From the NCBI RefSeq assembly GCF_013407925.2, contig NZ_CP060201.1, forward strand, positions 1,240,001 through 1,304,000: a stretch of DNA of 64,000 nt, written 5' to 3'. The notes beneath the pieces were generated by a model. The model was not told the origin of the DNA and ran no database searches. It saw nothing but the letters and a program-made list of their open reading frames with translations. Source of the stretch: Pseudomonas protegens (GTDB lineage: Bacteria > Pseudomonadota > Gammaproteobacteria > Pseudomonadales > Pseudomonadaceae). Position 1 is the first letter of the stretch. Every line of letters starts with the position of its first letter. Shown here piece after piece: positions 29,836 through 39,050 of the stretch. Made by a program: the position numbers and the translations under genes.

Positions 29836-30764
29836 ACCGCCACCTTCGACAGATTCTTCTCCACCAGGGACACGAACAGCTCCTCAAGTCGGTTGGTTTT
29901 GTTACGCAGGCTCAAGACCTCGATGTTCTGCAGGGCCAGTTGACCGAACAGCGCGGTGATGCCCACGGCCTTGTCCACCTGGACTTCCAGGGTGCGGCTG
30001 TCCACCAGCCGGGTCGGATAGCCGGCCAACTGTGGCGCCATGCTGAGGTCGTGCTTGAGATCAAGCAGGAAGGTTTCCACATGCAGCTGACTCAGCAGCT
30101 GACGCATGCTGGTGTTCTCGACGATGGTGCCGTGGTCGATGATGCCGATGTTGCGGCACAGCTGCTCAGCCTCTTCCAGGTAATGGGTGGTGAGGATGAT
30201 GGTGATGCCTTTCTGGTTGAGCTCGGTGAGGAAGGTCCACATCGAACGACGCAGCTCGATGTCGACCCCGGCGGTGGGTTCGTCGAGGATCAGCAGGCGC
30301 GGCTCGTGGACCAGGGCCCGAGCGATCATCAGGCGCCGCTTCATGCCACCGGACAGGGAGCGTGAAGGCACATCGCGCTTGTCCCACAGGCCGAGCTGGG
30401 TCAGGTACTGCTCGGCCCGTTCCTTGGCGATTCGTGCCGGAATGCCGTAGTAGCCAGCCTGGGTCACGACGATGTCGAAGGTCTTCTCGAACTGGTTGAA
30501 ATTGAATTCCTGCGGCACCACGCCGATGCAGCGCTTGAGCGCCGCCGGCTCACGATCAAGGTCGTGGCCAAAGACATTCACAGTGCCACTGGTCTTGTTC
30601 ACCAGGGTCGAAAGAATGCCGATGGTGGTGGATTTACCGGCGCCGTTAGGGCCGAGCAGGGCGAAAAAATCACCTTCGGCGACGTCCAGATCGATACCAC
30701 TCAGGGCCTGGAAACCGTTGCCGTAGGTTTTGGTTAGCTGCCGGATGGACAGAGCGGAACTCAT
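29832..30764 (-). CDS. ABC transporter ATP-binding protein (YadG-like)
   Basis: This 310-aa ATPase has Walker A GPNGAGKST, signature SRSLSGGMKRR, Walker B LLILDEPTAG and the switch His in TTHYLEEAE. A C-terminal extension of about 80 residues is typical of the YadG/CcmA group. I start at the ATG at 30764 (MSSALSIRQLTKTYG); the in-frame TTG upstream has no ribosome-binding site. Confidence 0.93.
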   Translation of the reverse strand: MSSALSIRQLTKTYGNGFQALSGIDLDVAEGDFFALLGPNGAGKSTTIGILSTLVNKTSGTVNVFGHDLDREPAALKRCIGVVPQEFNFNQFEKTFDIVVTQAGYYGIPARIAKERAEQYLTQLGLWDKRDVPSRSLSGGMKRRLMIARALVHEPRLLILDEPTAGVDIELRRSMWTFLTELNQKGITIILTTHYLEEAEQLCRNIGIIDHGTIVENTSMRQLLSQLHVETFLLDLKHDLSMAPQLAGYPTRLVDSRTLEVQVDKAVGITALFGQLALQNIEVLSLRNKTNRLEELFVSLVEKNLSKVAV

Positions 30765-30896
30765 ATCGGATTCATGCACCAAGAAGAGGGAATTTTATAA
30801 GTGAGGGCAGCCTGGCTGGATTGCAACGACGCCAGGCGCTCGCCATGTTGCGGGTCGAGGCCACGCAAGTACAGTCACGCGTATCGATAGTGGGTA

Positions 30897-31520
30897 TTAA
30901 GTCAACGCGGTCATCACCGCCTGACGATAGGCCGGGCGCTGCTTCAAACGCTCATACCAGGCTTGCAGATGGGGCATCGACGGCCGCTCGATGGGCATCT
31001 CGAACCAGGCATAGATAAAGCTGCCCAGGGGGATATCACCGACCCCGATCTCCGCTCCCGAGAGATAGGGCTGCCCGGCCAGGGCCTGATCCACCCGGGC
31101 CAGCAGCTCGACGCAGGTCGCCTTGGCGGCATTGATCTGCTGCCAGTCCTGCTGCGCCGCCGGAGTGCGCAATATGCCCCAGAACAGCAGGCGGAAAGGT
31201 TCGGCGAAGGTCGAGGTGGTCCAGTCCATCCACTTCTCGGCGCTGGCCCGGGCCTGTACGTCGGCCGGGTACCAGTGGCTGTCGGCGGCATGCCGAGCGG
31301 CCAGGTAACGCACGATGGTGTTGGACTCCCAGAGCACGAAGCCATCGTCTTCAATCAGCGGGATGCGCCCGTTGGGGTTCAGCGCCCGGTAGGCGGGGGT
31401 GTCCACCACGCCAAAGGCGCCACCTGCATCCAGGGACTCATAGGCCAGCCCCAGCTCTTGGGCACACCACAGCACCTTTCTGACATTCGACGAGTTCTTG
31501 CGACCCCAGATCTTCAGCAT
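30897..31520 (-). CDS. Glutathione S-transferase family protein
   Basis: This 207-aa protein has a thioredoxin-like N-terminal domain (MLKIWGRKNSSNVRKVLW, then NGRIPLIED and ESNTIVRYLA, the glutathione-binding cis-Pro and Ser) and an all-alpha C-terminal domain. The ATG at 31520 has GAGGGA at proper spacing, whereas the upstream ATG abuts it. It sits in the PA2811-PA2817-like block. Substrate unknown. Confidence 0.9.
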   Translation of the reverse strand: MLKIWGRKNSSNVRKVLWCAQELGLAYESLDAGGAFGVVDTPAYRALNPNGRIPLIEDDGFVLWESNTIVRYLAARHAADSHWYPADVQARASAEKWMDWTTSTFAEPFRLLFWGILRTPAAQQDWQQINAAKATCVELLARVDQALAGQPYLSGAEIGVGDIPLGSFIYAWFEMPIERPSMPHLQAWYERLKQRPAYRQAVMTALT

Positions 31521-31562
31521 GACCATCCCTCAGTTATGAATGCCGGGGCAGTCTACGCCGGA

Positions 31563-32222
31563 TCAGCCGCGACTCAAATCACTGCGGATGTCCCCCAGCA
31601 GCGCGCCCCCCTGCTCGCCGAACAGATGGGGATAGCATTTTTCCAGGTGGCTGAAGAACAGCTCCTGCGGCACATCGGCGAAGCGCCCATGGTCCACCAG
31701 GTACTCCATCGACTGGTCGCCCTGACGGTTGAAGGCGTGAAAGACACTGTCCTGCACCCCGTCGAACTCCAGCGGCGCCACATCGAACAGCTCGCACAGA
31801 CTCTGGTTGAATGCCGGCGTGGCCTTGACCCAACGCCCCTGCAGGTACAGCTCGGTATAGCCGTGCATGGCGAATACATCACTGCGCAACAACTCCAGCA
31901 GACGCGGGGTCGACAAGTGATTGCGCACGTCCGCCAGACCGATGCGCGCGGGAATCCCGCAATGTCGGGCACAACCGGCCAGCAGCGTGGCCTTGGGCAC
32001 ACAGTAGCTTTCGCCGGCGATCAGGGCATGACTGCCCCGCAGGGTTTGCGGATCGGGGCTGAAGGAATAGAAGTTGTAACGCACGGCCTCACGCACCGCG
32101 TAATAAAGATTCACCGCCTGCTGCCGCGGATCGCCGCCGGCACCGCGATGAGATTCGGCGAACTCCACCACCGCAGGGTGGTCACTATCGATGAAGCGGC
32201 TGGGACGCAAGTACTGGTTCAT
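31563..32222 (-). CDS. Transglutaminase-like domain protein
   Basis: This 219-aa protein has the Cys-His-Asp pattern of transglutaminase-like cysteine proteases. The Cys region is SYCVPKATLLAGCARHCGIP, followed by ADVRNH and a His in FAMHGYTELYLQGRW. No signal peptide is seen. GGAGG lies 8 nt before the ATG at 32222. It is divergent from fadE. The target is unknown; family members often act on proteins or peptides. Confidence 0.85.
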   Translation of the reverse strand: MNQYLRPSRFIDSDHPAVVEFAESHRGAGGDPRQQAVNLYYAVREAVRYNFYSFSPDPQTLRGSHALIAGESYCVPKATLLAGCARHCGIPARIGLADVRNHLSTPRLLELLRSDVFAMHGYTELYLQGRWVKATPAFNQSLCELFDVAPLEFDGVQDSVFHAFNRQGDQSMEYLVDHGRFADVPQELFFSHLEKCYPHLFGEQGGALLGDIRSDLSRG

Positions 32223-32450
32223 GGGCAAAACCTCCAAGCGAAGCCTGGAGTCTATCGAGACGTCCGCCCTGGCGATAACGACGTTTCAGCCAAAGATCAG
32301 GGTCGGCCCGAGCACTACCCGCCGTTCTTCAACGCCCCCGCTGGCCGGCAAAGTCAACCGTTGCACCCGCACCGCCACGATCACCCGCTTTGTCGGAGGC
32401 CGACTAAGCTCTGAGGGTGATTTGGCCCCTGGCTTCATGGAGGATTGAAT

Positions 32451-34898
32451 ATGCTGTTGTTGTGGATACTGGTTTTGCTGGTTGGGGTCGCCTATCTGGC
32501 GCACCGCCGCACCGCCCCCCTGCCCGCCCTGGGCGTCGTTGCCGTCTACCTGCTGGCCATGGGCGCCTTCAGCCGGGCTCCCGGCTGGCTGCTGCTGATT
32601 TTCTGGATTGTGCTGGCGGCCGTTGCCGCGCCGCTGTTGCTGCCCGACCTGCGCCGCAAATACTTAAGCGCCCCGCTGTTCTCCTGGTTGCAGAAAGTCC
32701 TGCCGCCCATGTCGCAAACCGAGCGCGACGCCATCGATGCCGGCACCGTGTGGTGGGACGGCGAGCTGTTCAGCGGTCGCCCGGACTGGAACACCTTGCT
32801 GGCCTACCCCAAGGCGCAACTGACCGAGGAAGAGCAGGCGTTCATCGACGGCCCCACCGAAGAACTCTGCGCCATGGTCAGCGACTGGCAGATCGGCCAG
32901 CACATGGACCTGCCGCCCGCTGCCTGGGCCCATATCAAGGAGCACGGCTTCTTCGCCCTGATCATCCCCAAGGAGTACGGCGGCAAAGGCTTTTCCGCCT
33001 ACGCCCACTCCCAGGTGGCGATGAAACTGGCAACCCGCAGCGGCGACCTGGCCTCCACCGTCATGGTCCCCAACTCCCTGGGCCCGGCCGAACTGCTGCT
33101 GCACTACGGCACCGACGAACAGCGCAATCACTACCTGCCGCGGCTGGCACGGGGCGATGACATTCCCTGCTTCGCCCTCACCGGCCCGCTGGCAGGCTCC
33201 GACGCCGGGGCGATGCCCGACACCGGGATCATCTGCAAGGGCCAATGGCAAGGCGAGGAAACCCTGGGCCTGCGCCTGAACTGGGAAAAGCGCTACATCA
33301 CCCTGGGCCCGGTGGCCACCCTGCTGGGCCTGGCGTTCAAGGCCCACGACCCGGACCATCTGCTGGGCGACCAGGAAGACCTGGGCATCAGTCTGGCGCT
33401 GATTCCCACCGACACCCCCGGCGTGGAAATCGGCCGCCGCCACCTGCCCCTGGGCGCGGCCTTCATGAACGGCCCGAACTCCGGCAAGGACGTGTTCATT
33501 CCCCTGGACTACCTGATCGGCGGCCGGGAAATGCTCGGCAAAGGCTGGATGATGCTGATGAACTGCCTGTCGGTGGGACGCTCGATCTCGCTGCCGGCGG
33601 TGGGCACCGGCGCCGCCAAGTTCACCAGCCTGGTGACTGGCCAGTACGCCCAGGTGCGCGAGCAGTTCAACGTACCACTGGCGGCCTTCGAGGGTATTCA
33701 GGAAGCCCTGGCCCGCCTCGGCGGCAACGCCTGGCTGATGGACAGCGCACGCATGCTCACCGCCAATGCCGTGGACCTGGGGGAAAAGCCCTCGGTGCTG
33801 TCGGCGATCCTCAAGTACCACCTCACCGAGCGCGGGCGCGAGTGCATCAGCCACGCCATGGACGCGCACGGCGGCAAGGGCATCATCATGGGGCCCAACA
33901 ACTACCTGGGCCGCAGCTGGCAGGGCGCGCCGATCTTCATCACCGTGGAAGGCGCCAACATCCTCTCGCGCAACCTGATGATCTTTGGCCAGGGGGCGAT
34001 CCGCTGCCACCCGTTCGTGCTCAAGGAAATGGCCTTGGCCGCACGCGAGGACCATGACCAGGCGCTGAAGGAGTTCGATGCCCTGCTGCTGCAGCACATT
34101 GGCTTTGCCGTGAGCAACGCCGCCAGCACCCTGGTGCTGAACCTGGGCCTGGGCCACTTCGAACACACCCCGGGCGACAAGCTCAGTCAGGGCTATTTCC
34201 GCGCCCTGAACCGCCAGGCCGCGGCCTTTGCCCTGCTGGCCGACTTTTCCATGATGCTCCTGGGCGGCGAGCTCAAGCGTCGCGAAAGGCTGTCGGCGCG
34301 CCTGGGCGATGTGCTCAGCCACCTGTACCTGGCCTCGGCGGCGCTCAAGCGCTATCACGATCTGGACTCACCGGAGTACCTGCGCCCCCTGCTGGCCTGG
34401 GCCATGGAGGAAAGCCTCGGCCACTCCGAACGCGCCCTGGACGAATTGCTCAGCAACTTCCCCAGCCGGGTGTTCGGCTGCCTGCTACGGGTATTGGTGT
34501 TCCCCTTCGGCCGGCGCCATACCGGACCGTCGGACCGCCTGGATGCCGAAGTGGCGGAAATCATTGGCCGCGCCCAGGGCGACCCGGCCCTGGAAGCGGT
34601 GCTCGCCGGCTGCTATCGCCCGCAATCCACGGACGATCCGGTAGGCGCCCTGCAGCACGCCTGCAACCTGCTGAGCGCAGCCCATCCACTGCAGAAGAAA
34701 CTCCACGAAGCGCTGAAAAGCGGCCAGGTCAAACCGGCGGCCGGCGAATCGGCCATCGATGCAGCCCTGGAGGCCGGCGTGCTGCAAGCGGCCGAAGCCC
34801 AGAGCTTGCGGGAGGCCGAAGCGGCGCGACGCAAAGTCATCGACGTGGACGACTTCGCCAAGGAGGAACTGACCTTGAGCGAGGGCAAGGTCCGCTAA
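32451..34898 (+). CDS. fadE: Long-chain acyl-CoA dehydrogenase FadE-type
   Basis: This 815-aa flavoprotein catalyses the first dehydrogenation of beta-oxidation. Two N-terminal membrane helices (residues about 2-60) are followed by the acyl-CoA dehydrogenase domains (TEEEQAFIDGPTEELC, CFALTGPLAGSDAGAM) and the long C-terminal DUF1974 domain, as in 814-aa E. coli FadE. The ATG at 32451 has GGAGG 8 nt upstream. It corresponds to PA2815 of PAO1. Confidence 0.94.
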   Translation: MLLLWILVLLVGVAYLAHRRTAPLPALGVVAVYLLAMGAFSRAPGWLLLIFWIVLAAVAAPLLLPDLRRKYLSAPLFSWLQKVLPPMSQTERDAIDAGTVWWDGELFSGRPDWNTLLAYPKAQLTEEEQAFIDGPTEELCAMVSDWQIGQHMDLPPAAWAHIKEHGFFALIIPKEYGGKGFSAYAHSQVAMKLATRSGDLASTVMVPNSLGPAELLLHYGTDEQRNHYLPRLARGDDIPCFALTGPLAGSDAGAMPDTGIICKGQWQGEETLGLRLNWEKRYITLGPVATLLGLAFKAHDPDHLLGDQEDLGISLALIPTDTPGVEIGRRHLPLGAAFMNGPNSGKDVFIPLDYLIGGREMLGKGWMMLMNCLSVGRSISLPAVGTGAAKFTSLVTGQYAQVREQFNVPLAAFEGIQEALARLGGNAWLMDSARMLTANAVDLGEKPSVLSAILKYHLTERGRECISHAMDAHGGKGIIMGPNNYLGRSWQGAPIFITVEGANILSRNLMIFGQGAIRCHPFVLKEMALAAREDHDQALKEFDALLLQHIGFAVSNAASTLVLNLGLGHFEHTPGDKLSQGYFRALNRQAAAFALLADFSMMLLGGELKRRERLSARLGDVLSHLYLASAALKRYHDLDSPEYLRPLLAWAMEESLGHSERALDELLSNFPSRVFGCLLRVLVFPFGRRHTGPSDRLDAEVAEIIGRAQGDPALEAVLAGCYRPQSTDDPVGALQHACNLLSAAHPLQKKLHEALKSGQVKPAAGESAIDAALEAGVLQAAEAQSLREAEAARRKVIDVDDFAKEELTLSEGKVR

Positions 34899-34930
34899 GC
34901 AGGCCCCTCGGGGCAGGTCGATTATGAAAC

Positions 34931-34965
34931 CGGGCGCGGGGGCTATATACTCCCGCGCCCGTTTT
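34931..34965 (+). terminator. Terminator of fadE, with promoter-like loop
   Basis: CGGGCGCGGG at 34931-34940 pairs with CCCGCGCCCG at 34952-34961, followed by TTTT. The loop contains TATATA at 34944, with TTATGA 16 nt upstream, which is a possible promoter for the next gene. Confidence 0.75.
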
Positions 34966-34983
34966 GCTCTTGAGGACCCTGTC

Positions 34984-35391
34984 ATGTCCAACGTCGTCGC
35001 CGATCATCTCGTCCTCCTGGACCACCTGCGCAGCATCCTGGTGGCGGTGGGAGAAGCCGAACAGGTTCCCGAAGAAAGCCATGCGCTGTTCCTGGAGCGC
35101 TTCGATGAACTGCGCGCCTCGCTGCCGATCGACCCGATCGAAAGCCAGTACCTGGGCCAGGACCTGCTGTGCCAGATCATGCAGCGCTATCCGCAGATCG
35201 CTCATCTGGTGCCTCGCGACCTGCTGTGGTTCTTCGCCGGCGACTGCCTGCACTACATGCCCGATGAAGAAATCGACCTGTACCAGGCCCTGGAAGAACG
35301 CCGCTTCGAAGCCGAGCAGAACGACGAGCCTTTCGACTGGAACCAGGAAAAACAGCTGCTGGCGCTCTCCGCCCAGGACAGCAAGCACTGA
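34984..35391 (+). CDS. Conserved hypothetical protein, PA2817 type
   Basis: This 135-aa acidic, soluble, mostly helical protein has no signal peptide and no catalytic motif I recognise. Conserved-looking segments are LVPRDLLWFFAGDCLHYMP and EEIDLYQALEERR. The position after fadE matches PA2817 of PAO1, so it may be a fadE-linked accessory protein. GAGGACC precedes the ATG at 34984. A strong terminator follows. Confidence 0.82.
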   Translation: MSNVVADHLVLLDHLRSILVAVGEAEQVPEESHALFLERFDELRASLPIDPIESQYLGQDLLCQIMQRYPQIAHLVPRDLLWFFAGDCLHYMPDEEIDLYQALEERRFEAEQNDEPFDWNQEKQLLALSAQDSKH

Positions 35392-35410
35392 TTGCAGCCC
35401 TGGCGCCACC

Positions 35411-35444
35411 AAGGCCCGCCCGGTTTGCCCGGCGGGCCTTTTTT
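35411..35444 (+). terminator. Terminator after the PA2817-type gene
   Basis: AAGGCCCGCC at 35411-35420 pairs with GGCGGGCCTT at 35431-35440 and is followed by TTTT. Confidence 0.88.
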
Positions 35445-35469
35445 GTGCCCGCCTTATCGCGTCGTCCTC

Positions 35470-35549
35470 GTAGCCGGCTTGTTGGCGAAGAAGCCCTTGG
35501 GTCTTGCATCGCCCTCAGAGACATTTTCGCTGGCAAGCCAGCGCCTACA
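35470..35549. repeat. REPIN (two inverted REP sequences)
   Basis: GTAGCCGGCTTGTTGGCGAA starts the element at 35470, and its inverted partner (GTAGGCGCTGGCTTGCCAGC on the minus strand) ends it near 35548. These are the typical Pseudomonas REP heads with an inner palindrome. The right copy overlaps the end of the LysR gene. Confidence 0.8.
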
Positions 35550-36498
35550 AGCTGCGTTCACCTTTGCCCGGGCGGTTCAGGGTCGGCTCCCTGGCCAGGC
35601 ATTCCACCAGATAGTCGATGAACACCCGCAGCTTGGGTGGCAGGTAGCGGGTCGGTGAATGCAGGAGCCAGGCACCGCCGTGGTAGGAGGCAAGAAAGGT
35701 CCACTCCGGCAGCACCTGGACGATCAGCCCCTGCTCCAGGGCATGACGCGCGGTGAAATACGGCAGGCTGCCGATGCCCAGATGCTGCAACACCGCGTCC
35801 AGGCGCACCCCGGTGTGGTTGGCGGCGTAACGCCCGCGCACGCCGACGGTCACCGCCTTGCCGCCCTGGGTGAACTTCCAGCGGGCGTCGCTGGGGGTTT
35901 CCCCGAGATAGATGCAACTGTGCTGGCGCAGATCCTGAGGGTGCAACGGCGTGCCCTGTTCCGCCAGATACTGCGGGGTGGCGCACAGCAGGTGATCGAT
36001 GCGCAACAACTGGCGCCCGATCAAGCCCGGCGGCGGGCGGTCGGTGATGCGGATAGCCAGGTCGACATTGTCTTCGATCAGGTCGATATCCCGGTCTTCA
36101 TGCAGCAGTTCGACATCCACCTTGGGGTAACGCCGAAGAAACTCCGGCATATGGGGATGCACCACGAAGCGTCCCACCGCCTTGGGCACGCTGACCCGCA
36201 CCACGCCTTCGGCCTCGTGGGTGAACTGACCGCTGATTTCCATGACCGATCGGGCCGCGCTGACCATCTCGCTGCAGCGCTTGAACACCTCTTCGCCGCC
36301 GTCGCTCAAGCGCAACTTGCGGGTAGTACGTTGCAGCAGGCGAGTCGCCAGGGCCTTCTCCAGACGCGAGATGCTGCGGCTCACCGCCGACGGCGAGGAA
36401 CCCAGCTGACGCGCTGCTTCGGAAAAGCTGCCGGTTTCAACGACCCTGACGAAGATGGCCATTTCTGCCAGTAAAGGCAGGGGGAGATTTATGCTCAT
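35545..36498 (-). CDS. LysR family transcriptional regulator
   Basis: This 317-aa regulator has an N-terminal winged helix (FVRVVETGSFSEAARQLGSSPSAVSRSISRLE) and a LysR substrate-binding domain. It is of the CrgA-like group that often represses a divergent gene, here the AlaX gene 90 nt away. The ATG at 36498 gives the family-typical MSINLPLPLLAEMA; the ATG at 36513 is an alternative. The stop codon TAG is the GTAG of the REP element, and the last codons (GERSL) lie right beside it. Confidence 0.9.
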   Translation of the reverse strand: MSINLPLPLLAEMAIFVRVVETGSFSEAARQLGSSPSAVSRSISRLEKALATRLLQRTTRKLRLSDGGEEVFKRCSEMVSAARSVMEISGQFTHEAEGVVRVSVPKAVGRFVVHPHMPEFLRRYPKVDVELLHEDRDIDLIEDNVDLAIRITDRPPPGLIGRQLLRIDHLLCATPQYLAEQGTPLHPQDLRQHSCIYLGETPSDARWKFTQGGKAVTVGVRGRYAANHTGVRLDAVLQHLGIGSLPYFTARHALEQGLIVQVLPEWTFLASYHGGAWLLHSPTRYLPPKLRVFIDYLVECLAREPTLNRPGKGERSL

Positions 36499-36587
36499 GA
36501 CGCAATAGTCCATTGAGTTGTGAACGGATTATCACGCAATTACCCAAGCCTCATAATAAAAAATCATCTGGATTCAGGGTTTGAGAA

Positions 36588-37214
36588 ATGACGCTTCGCC
36601 TGTACTACGAACATGACCTGCTGACCGCCCAGGTCGAACTGCTGAGTTGCATCCCCCGGGACGGGCTGTTTGCCGCGATCTTGCACGCCACGCCCTTTCA
36701 CCCCCAGGGCGGCGGCCAGCCCAGCGACAGCGGCTGGATCGGCGCGGCTCAGGTGCTGCGGGTCGCCCAGGAAGATGAGCAGATCGTGCATTACCTGAAC
36801 CAGTCGCTGACGCCGGGCAGCCATGAGGCTCGCGTGGATGAGCCGCAGCGCCTGTTCAACAGTCGCATGCATTCCGCCGGGCACCTGATCGGCCACTTTG
36901 TGCAAAGCCAGGGTTGGACGCCGATCAAGGCCCATCACTGGCCCGGAGAGGGCCGAGTGTCGTTCAAGCCGGGCGAACAACCTGAGGAAATCGACTGTGC
37001 CCGGGTGCAGAACGCCCTGGAACACTGGATTGGCGAGGATTGGCCGCGGCACATTTCCCTGGCCGCCGGAACCCGCGAGGTCAGTTTTGGCCCGCTGCCC
37101 GCCTATGGTTGCGGTGGCACCCACGTCCAGCACCTGCAACAACTGGGACGGCTGAGCATCGACTCGATCGCGCAGAAAAAAGGCGTTCTCTCGGTCAGCT
37201 ACAGCCTCGACTGA
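36588..37214 (+). CDS. Alanyl-tRNA editing protein (AlaX-like)
   Basis: This 208-aa protein resembles the free editing domain of alanyl-tRNA synthetase, which removes Ser or Gly from mischarged tRNA-Ala. Zinc ligands are in HSAGHLIGHF (HxxxH) and CGGTHV (CxxxH). It lacks synthetase domains. It is divergent from the LysR gene and 43 nt before a LysE-type exporter, suggesting regulation with an amino-acid response. Confidence 0.88.
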   Translation: MTLRLYYEHDLLTAQVELLSCIPRDGLFAAILHATPFHPQGGGQPSDSGWIGAAQVLRVAQEDEQIVHYLNQSLTPGSHEARVDEPQRLFNSRMHSAGHLIGHFVQSQGWTPIKAHHWPGEGRVSFKPGEQPEEIDCARVQNALEHWIGEDWPRHISLAAGTREVSFGPLPAYGCGGTHVQHLQQLGRLSIDSIAQKKGVLSVSYSLD

Positions 37215-37257
37215 AAACGCCCACGCCCTTACCCCCCAACTGCTTTGCGGAGTCAGC

Positions 37258-37890
37258 ATGCTGTCCAATTATCTTGGCGAGTTTCTCGCCCTGGCCCTGG
37301 TTCACTTTCTCGCCGTGGTCGCCCCGGGGCCGGATTTTGCCGTCACCATCCGCCAGAGCGTGCGCTTCGGGCGGATGACCGGGGTCTGCACCGCCCTGGG
37401 GATCGGCGCCGGCATTTCGGTGCACGTGCTCTACACGCTGCTGGGGGTCGGCGCATTGATGCACGCGACGCCCTGGCTGCTGAGCGCCGCCAAACTGCTG
37501 GGCGCCGCCTACATTCTGTACCTGGGCGCCAGCCTGTTGCGCAGCAAGGCCAAGACCGGCATCCCGGGCGAAACAGCAGAGGATGAACCACAGCAGACCT
37601 TGCTGCGGGCCTTCACCACCGGTTTCCTGACCAACGCCAGCAACCCCAAGGCGACCCTGTTTTTCCTGGCGATCTTCACCACCCTGGTCAGCGCCACCAC
37701 GCCGCTGAGCATTCAGGCCCTGTATGGAGCCTGGATGTGCCTGGTCAATGCGTTGTGGTTCGTTATGGTCGCGCTGTTCTTTTCCAGCGCCCGGGTCCGC
37801 CTGCTGTTCATGCGCCTGGGGCACTGGTTCGAGCGCTGCATGGGGTTGATCCTGCTGCTGTTCGCCGGACGTCTGTTGCTGTCACTTTAA
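37258..37890 (+). CDS. LysE/RhtB family amino-acid exporter
   Basis: This 210-aa protein has about six membrane helices and the family start FLAVVAPGPDFAVTIRQSVRFGR. The middle NASNPKATLFFLAIF is the second family motif. Exports amino acids or homoserine lactone-like compounds; the substrate is not determined. It is probably co-transcribed with the AlaX gene. Confidence 0.9.
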   Translation: MLSNYLGEFLALALVHFLAVVAPGPDFAVTIRQSVRFGRMTGVCTALGIGAGISVHVLYTLLGVGALMHATPWLLSAAKLLGAAYILYLGASLLRSKAKTGIPGETAEDEPQQTLLRAFTTGFLTNASNPKATLFFLAIFTTLVSATTPLSIQALYGAWMCLVNALWFVMVALFFSSARVRLLFMRLGHWFERCMGLILLLFAGRLLLSL

Positions 37891-37974
37891 GTGCTATGTA
37901 CCAAAGGCCCGCGCAGTCTGACTGGCGGGCCAATTGATGCATAAACGGGCGAAAGGCCGAATCGCAGACAAACA

Positions 37975-38001
37975 AAAACGCCGCTCATTGAGCGGCGTTT
38001 T
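37975..38001. terminator. Terminator of the tRNA operon
   Basis: AAAACGCCGCT pairs with AGCGGCGTTTT around CATTG; on the minus strand it continues TTTTTG. It ends the tRNA transcript 9 nt after the last tRNA and may also stop lysE from the plus side. Confidence 0.85.
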
Positions 38002-38009
38002 CGTGAATT

Positions 38010-38085
<76 letters not shown>

Positions 38086-38088
38086 AAA

Positions 38089-38164
38089 TGGCGTCCCCTA
38101 GGGGACTCGAACCCCTGTTACCGCCGTGAAAGGGCGGTGTCCTAGGCCACTAGACGAAGGGGAC
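38089..38164 (-). tRNA. tRNA-Glu (anticodon TTC), copy 3 in transcript order
   Basis: The minus strand starts GTCCCCTTCGTCTAGTGGCC, with anticodon loop CTTTCAC and encoded CCA. It is 76 nt and 3 nt upstream of the tRNA-Gly partner. Confidence 0.97.
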
Positions 38165-38269
38165 ACGCTACCCGGAACACATGGTGTGTGTTTCGGTGTT
38201 CCAGATCCGCATCCGAGGATTCGGTTCTGGTTTCACTCGACCCCGCCCGAAAGCAGTGCCGTTTAAAAT

Positions 38270-38345
<76 letters not shown>

Positions 38346-38348
38346 AAA

Positions 38349-38424
38349 TGGCGTCCCCTAGGGGACTCGAACCCCTGTTACCGCCGTGAAAGGGCGGTGT
38401 CCTAGGCCACTAGACGAAGGGGAC
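38349..38424 (-). tRNA. tRNA-Glu (anticodon TTC), copy 2
   Basis: Identical to the tRNA-Glu at 38089-38164, with CCA encoded. Confidence 0.97.
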
Positions 38425-38529
38425 ACGCTACCCGGAACACATGGTGTGTGTTTCGGTGTTCCAGATCCGTATCCGAGGATTTGGTTCTGGTTTCACTCGA
38501 CCCCGCCCGAAAGCAGTGCCGTTTAAAAT

Positions 38530-38605
<76 letters not shown>

Positions 38606-38607
38606 AT

Positions 38608-38683
38608 TGGCGTCCCCTAGGGGACTCGAACCCCTGTTACCGCCGTGAAAGGGCGGTGTCCTAGGCCACTAGACGAAGGGGAC
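38608..38683 (-). tRNA. tRNA-Glu (anticodon TTC), copy 1, first in transcript
   Basis: Identical to the other tRNA-Glu genes, and nearest the promoter. Confidence 0.97.
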
Positions 38684-38744
38684 ACACTACAACATTCACT
38701 GCCTTCAACGTTTCGCGCTTTGCTTTCCGTTGAAAGTGGCGCGC

Positions 38745-38773
38745 ATTCTATGGATGCTTTGGGAGGCCGTCAA
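38745..38773 (-). promoter_or_regulatory. Promoter of the tRNA operon
   Basis: On the minus strand TTGACG and TAGAAT are separated by exactly 17 nt and followed by the GC-rich GCGCGCC, the kind of discriminator found at stringently controlled stable-RNA promoters. Confidence 0.8.
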
Positions 38774-39050
38774 CCCCCAGATATAATTTTATTTAAATCA
38801 ATGACTTCGGGGCAGTTTAAGGCCCGCTGCGGGGTTTTCTGTGGTCCAGGCTTTGACGCCTATATTCTGTCACTCGACAAGGCGTTATAGTCCTCCGCAG
38901 CCGGTAATGGCAATTTGCACCCGAGGTTCTGCCCGGACCATTGCCACCTATATAAGCAGCACCCGCCATACCCGGCTCGTCGAGCGGCGCTATGCGTCTA
39001 AATGCCAAGCCACTACACTCGCACGCGAATCCTATAACGAGGTTTTAACG
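38774..39050. other. Intergenic region between tRNA promoter and membrane protein gene
   Basis: An AT-rich stretch (38780-38800) lies upstream of the tRNA promoter and may act as an UP element. A TTGACG and a TATAGT near 38850-38890 are too far apart to be one promoter. No gene or RNA was recognised in the rest. Confidence 0.4.
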
